The notes under the pieces are model-generated. The model had not been told where the DNA came from. It did no database searches and was given only the letters and a program-made list of their open reading frames with translations. A stretch of 64,000 nt of DNA from Sphingomonas sp. HF-S4 (GTDB taxonomy: Bacteria; Pseudomonadota; Alphaproteobacteria; Sphingomonadales; Sphingomonadaceae): the NCBI RefSeq assembly GCF_032911445.1, contig NZ_JAWJEJ010000001.1:1550001-1614000 (forward strand). The letters run 5' to 3'. A program made the translations under genes and the position numbers. Shown here piece after piece: positions 28,549-37,232 of the stretch (within the stretch, counting starts at the first letter, position 1; the number at the start of each line of letters is the position of its first letter).

Positions 28549-29229
28549 TCAGAAGGTGAAGGTCCGTAGGCGTCGGAAACCAGGCAGTTCGGTGCATTCG
28601 ATATCGGCGAAATCCACGAGGCCGAAGCCTCCCTCGGTCCGCCGGCCGGCGGCGAGCCGAGTTACGCCCCGGTCGACCACGCCGCTGACGACGCGCCCAC
28701 CGGGCTTCACTTGTGCGACCAGTGCCGCGGGCAGTTCTTCGACTGCGCCGTCGACGATGAGCAGATCATAGGGGCCGCGCGCTACCCAGCCGGCATTTAG
28801 CGGGCCCTGGACGACCTCGACCTTCGACTCGCCGGCAAGCGCGCCGCGCGCGATCCCGACCAGCGATTCGGATTCCTCGAGCGCGACCACCGATCCGGCG
28901 ATCTGCGCGATCAGCGCCGCGGCATAGCCGCCCGCCGCGCCCACGAGCAGGACATGGTCGCCCGGGCGGATTTCCGCCTCGGTCAGCAGCCGCCCGGTGG
29001 CGAGCGGCGAATTGTGCTGGCGCCCGCCGCCCAGCGGCAACAGGCCGTCGCGATAGGCGATGCCGTGCTGCTCGGCGGGCAGATAGGTTTCGCGCGGGGT
29101 GCGGGCCATCGCCTCGACCACGCGAGCATCGTTGACCGCGTTGGTACGCAGCTGGCTGGCCACCATCGCGTGGCGCATCGCCTCGAAGCGGTTCGCTTCG
29201 ACGGGCGCAGTATCGACCGTCAGGGTCAT
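28549..29229 (-). CDS. pcm: Protein-L-isoaspartate O-methyltransferase-family protein
   Basis: This 226-aa SAM-dependent methyltransferase belongs to the PCMT family, which repairs isoaspartyl damage. The N-terminal helix reads MRHAMVASQLRTNAVNDARV and is followed by MARTPRETYLPAEQ. The SAM loop is VLLVGAAGGYAAALIAQIAG and the acidic ribose position is VVALEESESL. The usual ISQP-type substrate motif is replaced by NSPLATGRLL, so repair activity is uncertain; this is a divergent subfamily often found next to tolC in alphaproteobacteria. Of two adjacent ATGs, 29229 has the better GGAG spacing. Confidence 0.85.
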   Translation of the reverse strand: MTLTVDTAPVEANRFEAMRHAMVASQLRTNAVNDARVVEAMARTPRETYLPAEQHGIAYRDGLLPLGGGRQHNSPLATGRLLTEAEIRPGDHVLLVGAAGGYAAALIAQIAGSVVALEESESLVGIARGALAGESKVEVVQGPLNAGWVARGPYDLLIVDGAVEELPAALVAQVKPGGRVVSGVVDRGVTRLAAGRRTEGGFGLVDFADIECTELPGFRRLRTFTF

Positions 29230-29394
29230 CATAACTCCGGCTTTCTGGCACAACCGTATTAGTTGCGCAATACACGTGTTGCACTCGTTGCGCTTCTATC
29301 GCGCCGCAGCGTCGCCGCCAAGCGAGGCCAAGCGCATTTTGAAACTATGTTGACACAGCGCCACCCCTCGCGCATTTCGCCGCCTCGCTTTCGA

Positions 29395-29468
29395 GGCCCG
29401 ATGGCGGAGTGGTGACGCAGAGGACTGCAAATCCTTGCACCCGGGTTCGATTCCCGGTCGGGCCTCCA
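29395..29468 (+). tRNA. tRNA-Cys (GCA)
   Basis: This is a 74-nt tRNA with the 3' CCA encoded. The acceptor arms GGCCCGA and TCGGGCC pair perfectly. The T arm is CCGGG-TTCGATT-CCCGG. The anticodon loop CTGCAAA carries GCA (cysteine) on a GAGGA/TCCTT stem with one G-T pair. The discriminator base is T, as usual for tRNA-Cys. It lies between pcm and the protease fusion gene. cysS is 2.7 kb away. Confidence 0.96.
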
Positions 29469-29477
29469 GCTCCCAAT

Positions 29478-31409
29478 CTATCGCCGCAGATCGGCCACGC
29501 GTTCCAGTTGCCGCCGCATCCGAGCGCGACTGGCGGGCGTGCTGGTGGGAATCGACTCGATCTGGGGCAAGCTAGCGAGTCCTGCTATCATCAGGTCCCG
29601 CTCATCGCGGATGCGCGCCAGCGTCGAAAGCAGCGTCGCCTTGTCGTTGTCGAATCCGCCATGGCTCCGCGCCGCGGAGGCCGGATTGCTCGGTGCCACG
29701 ATCCATTCGATTCGCTGGCCATCCCACAAATCGTCCAGGCGGCCCCGAACGAATCGCGCCAGGCCGAGCAGCGGCTCGCCACCATTGGCGCGAATGGTTT
29801 CCTCGAACGCGGCGCTCACCAGGTAGAGCAGCGACTTGTTGTAGATATGCGCGCAATGATCGTCGCGTTCGGTGGCGTCGTCCATCGTGTACAGCCCGAA
29901 CCGGTCGATCCGGCCATCCTCAATCAGCGGCCGGTAGCAGCGATCGAACAGGTCGATCGTGCAGGCCGGGGCGAGCAGCGAGACGCTGGCGATCGGAACC
30001 CCGGCATCGGCGAAATATTGGGCCAGCTCGGCATGGAAGATCGATCCGGCGCTGTGGCCGACTAGGTGGATCTCGTCGATTTGCTTGTTCTGATACATGC
30101 CGATGAGGAGATCGGCCGTCAGCCGCGCGGCGCCCGCCTCCTTTCGCGTCGCGCCGAACGCATTCTCCTTCATCTCGTCCCACATCGCCTTGCCGCCGAA
30201 CCGCCGCGCGACCGGCTCGAGCATGTCGTCGACCCGATCGAGCAGGAAATCGAACACCCCGCCGATCATACTCTCGTCGCGGCGGCTGGACAGCGCCTCG
30301 GCAAGGATGTTGCGGATCGTCGACAAGGCGTCGGAGCGCCAGATGAACGCGAGCGGATAGACTTCGGCATCGAGCGCCGCCTGGCGGTTGGCGGCCACCA
30401 CCTGGATCGCATCACTTTGCCTGACCAGCCCGCCATGCGCATAGAGCATCACCCGCTTGCGCGCCCACGTCTCCATGCACTTGGGCATCTGCCGCGTGAT
30501 GACGTCGTTCAATCCCTCGCGCGTCAGGCCGTATTCGCCCTTGTCGTCGAGCACACCGTCATTGCGCGCGGTGACGATGTGCGGGCGCAGCGCCGAATAC
30601 ACATAGGCCGGCAAACTCTGCGGCGCCCAGGTCCGCAGTTCGGCCGAGGCCGAAGGCTGGCCGAGATGTACCGGCACCCCGAGCGAGGCGACCCAAATGT
30701 CGCTGCCATTGGCCAGCCAGTCGTCATAGCCCAGCCGCGCAAAGCCGCCATCGCCCCAGTCCTCGCCCCAGCTGTTCTGGATCCAGAAGCCCTTCTGGTC
30801 ATAGCCGACGATCGCGAAGGCGTGCCCCCCGACCCGGCCGGGGACGAACGGAATATGCGGCTCGCCCAGGGACACCTCCCCCCAGCCGGCATGGATGTCC
30901 GCCGATGCGAGCAGCACCCCGACTTCGGAAATCGCCGCATGCATCGCCACGAGATCGCGGTGATTGACGCGGTAATAGGCGCCGAGCGGCCGGGTTATGG
31001 CGTCGGCCGCGGCCTCGTCGCTCGGCCATTGCCCCGTAATGTCCTTCCACAGTCGCTTGGCGCACACGCCATGCTTGTGCCATGCCTTGACCGCGCCGCG
31101 CACGCTCGACCCCACATACGCCTCGCCGGGCCATTCATCGTATCGGCGCGCCATCGCATACAGCATGTACGCGCTGACTTCCTCGGCATCGGGGTTCTCG
31201 CCGCGCGCGCGCAGCAGGTAGTTGGCGACCGTGGCAAGCGCGAAGCCGGTGCACGCGCCTTCGCCGCCCTGGTCGAGGATCGGGACGGAGCGCTTCCGAT
31301 ACGCTTCGAGCTTCGCTTCCTCGGGCACGCGGATCAACGAGGGCCGATACATCGCGTCGCGGAAGTCCACGGTATCGGGAAGCGCGTCGAGCTTGGAAAG
31401 GATCGGCAT
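29478..31409 (-). CDS. Papain-like (C1) peptidase fused to an alpha/beta-hydrolase
   Basis: This 643-aa protein has no signal peptide. Residues about 35-245 are a C1 papain-like protease with all catalytic residues: oxyanion Gln47 and Cys53 in ILDQGGEGACTGFAL, His196 in RVGGHAFAIVGYD and Asn212 in IQNSWGEDWGDGGFA. Residues about 315-560 are an alpha/beta-hydrolase: oxyanion-like HGG at 324-326, nucleophile elbow HLVGHSAGSIFH (Ser452), and a later LLAPACTIDLFDRCY segment. There is no propeptide. The lack of a leader suggests a cytosolic role. The start ATG 31409 has GGAG 9 nt upstream. The 3' end is 9 bp from tRNA-Cys. The biological role is unknown. Confidence 0.85.
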   Translation of the reverse strand: MPILSKLDALPDTVDFRDAMYRPSLIRVPEEAKLEAYRKRSVPILDQGGEGACTGFALATVANYLLRARGENPDAEEVSAYMLYAMARRYDEWPGEAYVGSSVRGAVKAWHKHGVCAKRLWKDITGQWPSDEAAADAITRPLGAYYRVNHRDLVAMHAAISEVGVLLASADIHAGWGEVSLGEPHIPFVPGRVGGHAFAIVGYDQKGFWIQNSWGEDWGDGGFARLGYDDWLANGSDIWVASLGVPVHLGQPSASAELRTWAPQSLPAYVYSALRPHIVTARNDGVLDDKGEYGLTREGLNDVITRQMPKCMETWARKRVMLYAHGGLVRQSDAIQVVAANRQAALDAEVYPLAFIWRSDALSTIRNILAEALSSRRDESMIGGVFDFLLDRVDDMLEPVARRFGGKAMWDEMKENAFGATRKEAGAARLTADLLIGMYQNKQIDEIHLVGHSAGSIFHAELAQYFADAGVPIASVSLLAPACTIDLFDRCYRPLIEDGRIDRFGLYTMDDATERDDHCAHIYNKSLLYLVSAAFEETIRANGGEPLLGLARFVRGRLDDLWDGQRIEWIVAPSNPASAARSHGGFDNDKATLLSTLARIRDERDLMIAGLASLPQIESIPTSTPASRARMRRQLERVADLRR

Positions 31410-31520
31410 GCGGAGTCTCCAATCGCCAGTCAGAGTTTGTCACCGAACGCTGTCACTGGCGGCGCACCGCAAAGGCATGTCTCTCACAAGCTGGCGGGCG
31501 GGAATGTGGCATTCCGCGCG

Positions 31521-31552
31521 AAAAGGGCGCCCGCTTCGCAGCGGACGCCCTT
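31521..31552 (-). terminator. Rho-independent terminator after the glycine-zipper gene
   Basis: A long stem (AAGGGCG/CGCCCTT plus CCGCT/AGCGG, one mismatch, 4-nt loop) ends in TTTT when read on the reverse strand. It sits 20 bp past the stop codon of the glycine-zipper gene, so it most likely ends that transcript. Confidence 0.75.
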
Positions 31553-31572
31553 CGTGTTGAAATTAGACTGTT

Positions 31573-31956
31573 TTAGCGGCGACCGCGGCAGTTGCCGCCG
31601 TCCACTTCACGGCCGAGCAGCGCGCCTGCACCAGCACCGATGATCGTGCCGGTCGTGCTGCGGCCGCGATACGAGCTGCCGCGGCCGATCTCGCCGCCCA
31701 GCAGGCCGCCGGCGACTGCGCCGAGGATCGTGCCGGTGGTGCCGCTCGAGCAGCGGCGATAGTCGCGGTTGCGATAGCCACGATAATCGCGGCGATACCC
31801 GCGGCGGTCGTCGCGATAGCCACGGTCACGATAGCCGTCGCGATAATCGCGCTCGTAATAGCCACGACCGTAATCCTGGGCGGCGGCGGGGGTGGCTGCC
31901 ATGCCGCCGATGGTGACGGTAGCGGCAAGCGCGGCGGTGAGCATCGACTTGATCAT
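31573..31956 (-). CDS. Glycine-zipper (2TM-like) exported protein
   Basis: This 127-aa protein has a signal peptide (MIKSMLTAALAATVTIGGMA, cleaved near ATPAAAQ). An Arg/Tyr/Asp-rich low-complexity stretch (about residues 30-70) follows. Then two glycine-zipper segments, GTILGAVAGGLLGGEIG and GTIIGAGAGALLG, match the pattern of 17-kDa/OsmB-like outer-membrane-associated proteins. ATG 31956 is supported by a strong GGAGG. It has its own terminator. It probably has an envelope role of unknown detail. Confidence 0.85.
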   Translation of the reverse strand: MIKSMLTAALAATVTIGGMAATPAAAQDYGRGYYERDYRDGYRDRGYRDDRRGYRRDYRGYRNRDYRRCSSGTTGTILGAVAGGLLGGEIGRGSSYRGRSTTGTIIGAGAGALLGREVDGGNCRGRR

Positions 31957-32183
31957 TTCATCCTCCTTCGGGGGCCTAGGGTTGCCTCCACATGCCGACT
32001 CTTCTGCCACGCCGCACATGGTGCGAGCCTGAATGCCTCCGTTAGCCACCGTTCATCCGAAGGGGTTGGAGGGGAACTGGTCAGCGGAAAGCCACGCTTC
32101 GTCGCCGAGCGCCCGGAAAAAACGAATCGCGCGGCACCGCGGCGGGGCATGACGAACCCGAATCGAGCCGCTATGCCGCGGCC

Positions 32184-33611
32184 ATGTCCGCCCCGCTCAC
32201 GCTCTACAATTCGCTCACCCGCAGCCTCGAGCCGTTCGCGCCGCTCGATCCCGAAAAGGGCGTGCGCGTCTATTCGTGCGGGCCGACGGTCTACAATTAC
32301 GCCCATCTCGGCAATCTGCGCGCCTACGTCTTCACCGACACGCTGAGCCGCGTGCTGCGCTGGAAGGGCCATGACCTTACCCACGTCATCAACATCACCG
32401 ATGTCGGCCACCTGACCAGCGACGCCGATGCCGGCGACGACAAGATGGAAGCGGCCGCCAAGGCCCAGGCCAGGAGCATCTGGGATATCGCCGCGCATTA
32501 CACCGCGGCGTTCAAGCAGAACATCGCCGACCTCAATATCCGCGAGCCCAGCCGGTGGTCGGTCGCCACCGACCATATCGACGAGATGCTCGACTTCGCG
32601 AAGAAGATCGCGCCCGCGCATTGCTACGAGCTCGACACCGGGCTCTATTTCGACACCAGCACCGTCGCCGACTATGGCCGCCTAGCCGGCTCGCAGGACG
32701 ATACCCGCGAAGGCCGCATCGAAGCCGTCGAAGGCAAGCGCCACCCGCAGGACTTCGCGATCTGGCGCAAGTCGCCTCCCGGCGAGCAGCGCCAGATGGA
32801 ATGGGACAGCCCCTGGGGCAAGGGCGCGCCGGGCTGGCATCTCGAATGCTCCGTGATGAGCCTGAAGTATCTCGGCGCGCCGTTCGACATCCATACCGGC
32901 GGAATCGATCATCGCGAGATCCACCACCCCAACGAGATCGCCCAGAACCAGGCCTATTGCGGCTGCTCGGATAGCGGCGCGCATTTCTGGATGCACAACA
33001 ACTTTCTGGTCGATCGTCAGGGAAAGATGAGCAAGTCCAAGGGCGGCTTCACCACGCTCCAGTCGCTGATCGACGCGGGCGTCCACCCCCTCGCCTATCG
33101 CCTGCTCTGCCTCCAGGCGCATTATCGCAGCGAGCTGGAGTTCAGCGCCGAGAACCTCGCCGCCGCACTGACCCGGCTCAAACGGCTGGTGATGACCATA
33201 ACGGCGCTCAAGGCAAAGACGCAGGGCGAAGGCACCGCCCCGCAGCCTTGGCTCAAGCGGCTCGACGAAGCCGTTTCCGACGACCTCAACACCCCCAAGG
33301 CGCTGCCGATCCTCGACGAACTGCTCGCCGAGAAGAGCGTGTCCCCCGCCGACCGGCTCGCCGCGCTCGCCGAATTCGACACCGTCCTCGGCCTGAACCT
33401 CCTGAACCTCACCCGCGAGGAACTTCGCGTCCGCCCGGCAAGCGCCACGCTCACGCCCGAGCAAATCAGCGACCGCCTCGTCGAGCGCCAGCAGGCACGC
33501 GTCGTGAAGGACTTCCAGCGCTCCGACACGATCCGCGACGAACTCGCCGCCGCCGGCGTCGAAGTCATGGACGGCGACCCCCTGGGGTGGGACTGGAAGC
33601 CGGCGCTCTAA
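32184..33611 (+). CDS. cysS: Cysteinyl-tRNA synthetase
   Basis: This class Ia synthetase for tRNA-Cys is 475 aa. The start MSAPLTLYNSLTRSLEPFAP leads into YSCGPTVYNYAHLGNLRAYV, where the HIGH-type motif is AHLGN and the Cys is a zinc ligand. Further zinc ligands lie in HLECSVMSLKYLG and HHPNEIAQNQA. KMSKSKGGFTTLQ is the KMSKS motif. A C-terminal helical domain and tail follow. The gene is single and not in an obvious operon upstream; TM2 and dehydrogenase genes follow in the same direction. Confidence 0.97.
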   Translation: MSAPLTLYNSLTRSLEPFAPLDPEKGVRVYSCGPTVYNYAHLGNLRAYVFTDTLSRVLRWKGHDLTHVINITDVGHLTSDADAGDDKMEAAAKAQARSIWDIAAHYTAAFKQNIADLNIREPSRWSVATDHIDEMLDFAKKIAPAHCYELDTGLYFDTSTVADYGRLAGSQDDTREGRIEAVEGKRHPQDFAIWRKSPPGEQRQMEWDSPWGKGAPGWHLECSVMSLKYLGAPFDIHTGGIDHREIHHPNEIAQNQAYCGCSDSGAHFWMHNNFLVDRQGKMSKSKGGFTTLQSLIDAGVHPLAYRLLCLQAHYRSELEFSAENLAAALTRLKRLVMTITALKAKTQGEGTAPQPWLKRLDEAVSDDLNTPKALPILDELLAEKSVSPADRLAALAEFDTVLGLNLLNLTREELRVRPASATLTPEQISDRLVERQQARVVKDFQRSDTIRDELAAAGVEVMDGDPLGWDWKPAL

Positions 33612-33677
33612 TTCGACACGCCCCCTTGCCTCCCGCCCCCCGCTTCCGCAAAACGCGGCGCAACAGGGAGGGCAAGA

Positions 33678-34130
33678 ATGCGCGGACAGGTACTGGGCGT
33701 CGATCGCACCAGCGGCGAGGGCCAGATTTCGGGCGAGGACGGCCAGCGTTACTGCTTTCGCCCCGGTGACTGGAGCGATGAGCGCGGCCCCGCGGTCGGC
33801 GCGCGCATCGATTTCGCCACCGAGGGGAACCGCGCGCTGCGCATCTTCCGCCTGCCCGAATCGGACACCGCGCCGGTCGCCTACCGCCAGCCCCCCGCCA
33901 ACGACCGCAACAAATATGTCGCCGCCTTGCTCGCCTTCTTCCTCGGCACGCTCGGCATCCACCGCTTCTATCTCGGCCGCAACGGCACCGGGGTGCTGAT
34001 GATCGTCATCTCGATCACCATCGTCGGCCTCATCTTCACCGGTCTCTGGGCGTTCATCGACACGGTGCGCTACCTCGTGATGTCCGACGCCGAGTTCGCG
34101 CACCGCTACGCCCGCACCTATCCGGCATGA
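33678..34130 (+). CDS. TM2-domain membrane protein with cold-shock-like N-terminus
   Basis: This is a 150-aa inner-membrane protein. Residues about 1-60 (RGQVLGVDRTSGEGQISGED, then GQRYCFRPGDW) resemble the OB-fold/cold-shock-like module often put before TM2 domains. Residues about 78-130 are the TM2 domain with two membrane helices: KYVAALLAFFLGTLGIHRFY, then LGRNGTGVLMIVIS. The DRF-like turn is GIHRFYLGR. The function is not established. It overlaps the following dehydrogenase by ATGA, implying coupled translation. Confidence 0.85.
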   Translation: MRGQVLGVDRTSGEGQISGEDGQRYCFRPGDWSDERGPAVGARIDFATEGNRALRIFRLPESDTAPVAYRQPPANDRNKYVAALLAFFLGTLGIHRFYLGRNGTGVLMIVISITIVGLIFTGLWAFIDTVRYLVMSDAEFAHRYARTYPA

Positions 34131-35062
34131 AGGCCGTCCTCCCCGCGCTCGCCCGCCCGCTCGTCGAGCCGCACCTCCCCGCGGGGCTCGACGTCCACTG
34201 GTTCGCCAGCGCCGAGGAAGCCGAGGCGATGGTCGCCGACGCCGATATCGGCTGGGTCGACATCAACCGCCCACCCGAATGGGCCCGCGCGGTCGCCGCC
34301 GGCACTCGGCTCAAATGGCTGTCGACCATCTATGCCGGGCTCGACCGGCTCGACACCGCCCAGCTCGCCGCGCGCGGCACCCGCGTCACCAACGGCAGCG
34401 GGGTCAACGCGCACACGGTGGCCGAATATGCCGTGATGGGCGCGCTCGTCGCCGCCAAGCGCTACGACCAAGTAGTCCGCATCGCCGACACCCGCGAATG
34501 GCCCTATGACGCACCAGGCAAGCTCGAGCTGTTCGAGACCAGCGCATTGGTCATCGGCTACGGCACGATCGGCAAGCTGATCGGCGAGCGCCTCGCCGGC
34601 TTCGGCGTCGCCGTCACCGGCGTGACCCGCACCGGCGCGCCCGGCACGATCGGTCCCGACGCCTGGCGCGACCGCCTCTCCGAATTCGACTGGATCTTCC
34701 TCTCCGCCCCCGCCACCGACACCAGCCGTGCGATGATCGGCGAGGCAGAGCTCAGGGCGATGAAGCCCTCCGCCTGGATCATCAATGTCGGCCGCGGCGA
34801 GCTGATCGACCAGGACGCGCTGATCGAGGCGACCACCAGGCGCCGCATCGCCGGCGCGTTCCTCGACACCGTCACTCCCGAGCCGCTCCCGCCCGAGCAC
34901 CCGCTATGGACCGCGCCCAACATACTCCATTCGATGCATTTGTCGGGCCGCAGCCAGACGCGCATGTTCGTCCGCGCGGCGGAATTGTTCGTCCGCAACC
35001 TCCACGCCTTCCTCGAAGGTCGCCCGCTGGAGAATGAAGTCGACCTGACCGCCGGCTATTGA
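34127..35062 (+). CDS. D-2-hydroxyacid dehydrogenase-family protein
   Basis: This 311-aa NAD(P)-dependent oxidoreductase belongs to the D-isomer-specific family. The Rossmann loop is ALVIGYGTIGKLIGERL (about residue 145), followed by APATDTSRAMIG and WIINVGRGELIDQDAL with the catalytic Arg region. Glu in TPEPLPPEHPLW and His in HSMHLSG complete the expected triad. The substrate is unknown; glyoxylate/hydroxypyruvate-type or other 2-oxo acids are possible. It is translationally coupled to the TM2 gene and overlaps the convergent small gene by 7 bp. Confidence 0.9.
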   Translation: MKAVLPALARPLVEPHLPAGLDVHWFASAEEAEAMVADADIGWVDINRPPEWARAVAAGTRLKWLSTIYAGLDRLDTAQLAARGTRVTNGSGVNAHTVAEYAVMGALVAAKRYDQVVRIADTREWPYDAPGKLELFETSALVIGYGTIGKLIGERLAGFGVAVTGVTRTGAPGTIGPDAWRDRLSEFDWIFLSAPATDTSRAMIGEAELRAMKPSAWIINVGRGELIDQDALIEATTRRRIAGAFLDTVTPEPLPPEHPLWTAPNILHSMHLSGRSQTRMFVRAAELFVRNLHAFLEGRPLENEVDLTAGY

Positions 35063-35376
35063 GGCTTCTCAATCGCGAACAGCTTGTCCCAGAAGCCGTC
35101 GTTGAGCAGCGCTTCCATCGCCTTGCCGTCGCTGCGGTCGTCCGGACACCCCGCCTGGTAGGCGAAGGTCCGCGCCGCCATCTCGTCGCTCACTTCGCGC
35201 GCGAAGTCGGGCCCCAGCCGCCGGGTGAGCACCACCAGCATCGCCCGCGCCGCTTCCGATCCCCAGAGCGATCGCGGATCGGGCACATAGTCGTGATCCT
35301 CGACCTCGTCGGTCTCCGCATCGGCGACGAACTCGTTGTCGAGCTCGGCTTCCAGGTCGATATGCACCGCGTCCAT
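35056..35376 (-). CDS. Acidic hypothetical protein
   Basis: This is a 106-aa acidic protein from ATG 35376 (GGAGA upstream), starting [16 protein letters not shown]. It contains the Asp/Glu-rich [16 protein letters not shown] stretch and a more ordered second half ([20 protein letters not shown], then [17 protein letters not shown]). It has no signal peptide or membrane segment, and I do not recognise a family. It is divergent from the XRE-DAHP synthase gene and shares an intergenic region with two palindromic operator-like sites, so it could be co-regulated with it. Confidence 0.72.
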   Translation of the reverse strand: MDAVHIDLEAELDNEFVADAETDEVEDHDYVPDPRSLWGSEAARAMLVVLTRRLGPDFAREVSDEMAARTFAYQAGCPDDRSDGKAMEALLNDGFWDKLFAIEKPQ

Positions 35377-35440
35377 CAGGCGATCTCCTCGTAGCGGGAT
35401 CAACGCCAGACCCGCCACTTCGGTCCACCCGCACGCGATC

Positions 35441-35457
35441 TTACCCATCCAGGGTAA
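35441..35457. promoter_or_regulatory. Palindromic operator candidate, distal site
   Basis: TTACCC-ATCCA-GGGTAA is a 17-bp perfect two-arm palindrome (6-bp arms, 5-bp centre). The proximal site at 35477 has identical arms and spacing, exactly 36 bp away. Both lie in the divergent gap upstream of a protein whose N-terminus is an XRE-type DNA-binding domain, which suggests autoregulation. Confidence 0.7.
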
Positions 35458-35476
35458 TTTTCACCCTTGCCAACAT

Positions 35477-35493
35477 TTACCCCCCGCGGGTAA
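35477..35493. promoter_or_regulatory. Palindromic operator candidate, proximal site
   Basis: TTACCC-CCCGC-GGGTAA shares the 6-bp arms and 5-bp centre length of the site at 35441 but has a different centre, so selection on the arms is likely. It ends 10 bp before the ATG at 35504 and would block transcription or translation initiation when occupied. A weak TTGCCA -35-like element lies at 35467-35472. Confidence 0.7.
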
Positions 35494-35503
35494 GGCGCCC
35501 GGC

Positions 35504-37087
35504 ATGACCACGCTCGCAGGTTCCAAGATCCGCCGCTTCCGCGAGGAACGCGCCCTTTCCCGCGCCGCTTTCGGCGCCTGGTTCGACACGCCCGGCTCGA
35601 CCGTGCAGGGCTGGGAGGAAGACGGCAAGCGCGCCTCCCCCGCCGTTCTCAACCAGATCGCCGCCAACGGCATCGCCCATCACCAGGACTGGTACGTGCC
35701 CGTCCGCAACCTGGAGCAAGCCATGGGCTGGACCCCTGACAGCTGGACGCAGGCCGAAGCGCGCCAGCTCCCGACTTACCCCGATCAAGCCGCGCTCAAC
35801 GCCGCCACTGCGCAGATCGCCAACTTCCCCCCGCTCGTCTTCGCCGGCGAGGCGCGCGAGCTCACCACCGAGCTCGCCAAGGTCTCGCGTGGCGAGGCCT
35901 TCCTCCTCCAGGGCGGCGACTGTGCCGAGAGCTTCGCCGAGTTCCACCCCAACAACATCCGCGACACCTTCCGCGTCATCCTCCAGATGGCGGTCGTCCT
36001 CACCTTCGCGTCGAAGCTGCCGACAGTGAAGCTCGGCCGCATGGCCGGCCAGTTCGCCAAGCCGCGCAGCGCCGATACCGAGACGATCGACGGCGTCGAG
36101 CTGCCCAGCTACCGCGGCGACAACGTCAACGACATCGCCTTCACCGCGGCGTCGCGCATCCCCGACCCGCAGCGCATGGTCCAGGGCTACAGCCAGTCCG
36201 CCGCGACGCTCAACCTGCTGCGCGCCTTCGCCACCGGCGGCTATGCCAATCTCCACCAGGTCCACAAATGGACGCTCGACTTCATGGGCCGCAGCCCGTG
36301 GTCGAAGAAGTTCGCCGCCGTCGCCGATCGCATCGGCGAGTCGCTCGATTTCATGGAGGCGTGCGGGATCAACCCCGACACCGTCCCCCAATTGAAGGGC
36401 ACCCAATTCTACACCAGCCACGAGGCACTGCTCCTCCCTTATGAGCAGGCGCTCACCCGGCAGGACAGCCTCACCGGCGACTGGTACGACACCTCGGCCC
36501 ATTTCCTGTGGATCGGCGACCGCACCCGCTTCGAGGGCAGCGCGCATGTCGAGTTCCTGCGCGGCATCGGCAATCCGATCGGGATGAAGTGCGGCCCCAG
36601 CCTCGAGCCCGACGCCCTGCTGCGCCTGCTCGACACGCTAAACCCCGCCCGCGTCCCGGGCCGCATGACGCTGATCACCCGCTATGGCCACGACAAGATC
36701 GAAAAGGGCCTCCCGGCCCTGGTCCGCGCGGTCAAGCGCGAGGGGCATCCGGTGGTGTGGAGCTGCGACCCGATGCACGGCAACGTCGTCAAGGCCGCCA
36801 ACGGCTACAAGACCCGCCCCTTCGAGCGCATCCTCGCCGAAGTCCGCGGCTTCTTCGCCGTCCACCGCGCCGAGGGCACCTTCGCCGGCGGCATCCACGC
36901 CGAGATGACGGGACAAAACGTCACCGAATGCACCGGCGGCGCGATCGACGTGACAGAGCAGGCGCTGGCCGACCGGTATCACACGCATTGCGACCCGCGG
37001 CTGAACGCGGGGCAGTCGCTGGAGCTGGCGTTTCTGCTGGCGGAGATGTTGAATGACGAGATGGCGGAGCGACGGAAGGCGGCGTAG
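35504..37087 (+). CDS. Class II DAHP synthase with N-terminal XRE-type HTH domain
   Basis: This is a 527-aa fusion. Residues about 8-55 are an XRE/Cro-type helix-turn-helix: [32 protein letters not shown], then [13 protein letters not shown]. From Met74 ([20 protein letters not shown]) a full 454-aa class II 3-deoxy-D-arabino-heptulosonate 7-phosphate synthase follows, with [40 protein letters not shown] and [18 protein letters not shown]. It starts the shikimate pathway from PEP and erythrose 4-phosphate. The whole frame is open with coding-like codon usage. An internal ATG at 35723 has GGAG 6 nt upstream, so a short synthase-only form may also be made. Two palindromes lie directly upstream. 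Confidence 0.9.
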   Translation: MTTLAGSKIRRFREERALSRAAFGAWFDTPGSTVQGWEEDGKRASPAVLNQIAANGIAHHQDWYVPVRNLEQAMGWTPDSWTQAEARQLPTYPDQAALNAATAQIANFPPLVFAGEARELTTELAKVSRGEAFLLQGGDCAESFAEFHPNNIRDTFRVILQMAVVLTFASKLPTVKLGRMAGQFAKPRSADTETIDGVELPSYRGDNVNDIAFTAASRIPDPQRMVQGYSQSAATLNLLRAFATGGYANLHQVHKWTLDFMGRSPWSKKFAAVADRIGESLDFMEACGINPDTVPQLKGTQFYTSHEALLLPYEQALTRQDSLTGDWYDTSAHFLWIGDRTRFEGSAHVEFLRGIGNPIGMKCGPSLEPDALLRLLDTLNPARVPGRMTLITRYGHDKIEKGLPALVRAVKREGHPVVWSCDPMHGNVVKAANGYKTRPFERILAEVRGFFAVHRAEGTFAGGIHAEMTGQNVTECTGGAIDVTEQALADRYHTHCDPRLNAGQSLELAFLLAEMLNDEMAERRKAA

Positions 37088-37232
37088 GTGGGGACAGAAT
37101 TTAGGCCGCTCGCTGACTGGCCGGTTACGGATGCCCGCCTGAGGAACCAGCCAGTCGCCTCTCGACCTGCGCGGTGTGAACGAGCCGCTTTATCGATGGC
37201 GCGAATTTTCGACTCTGCGCCTTCAGGAGCGA

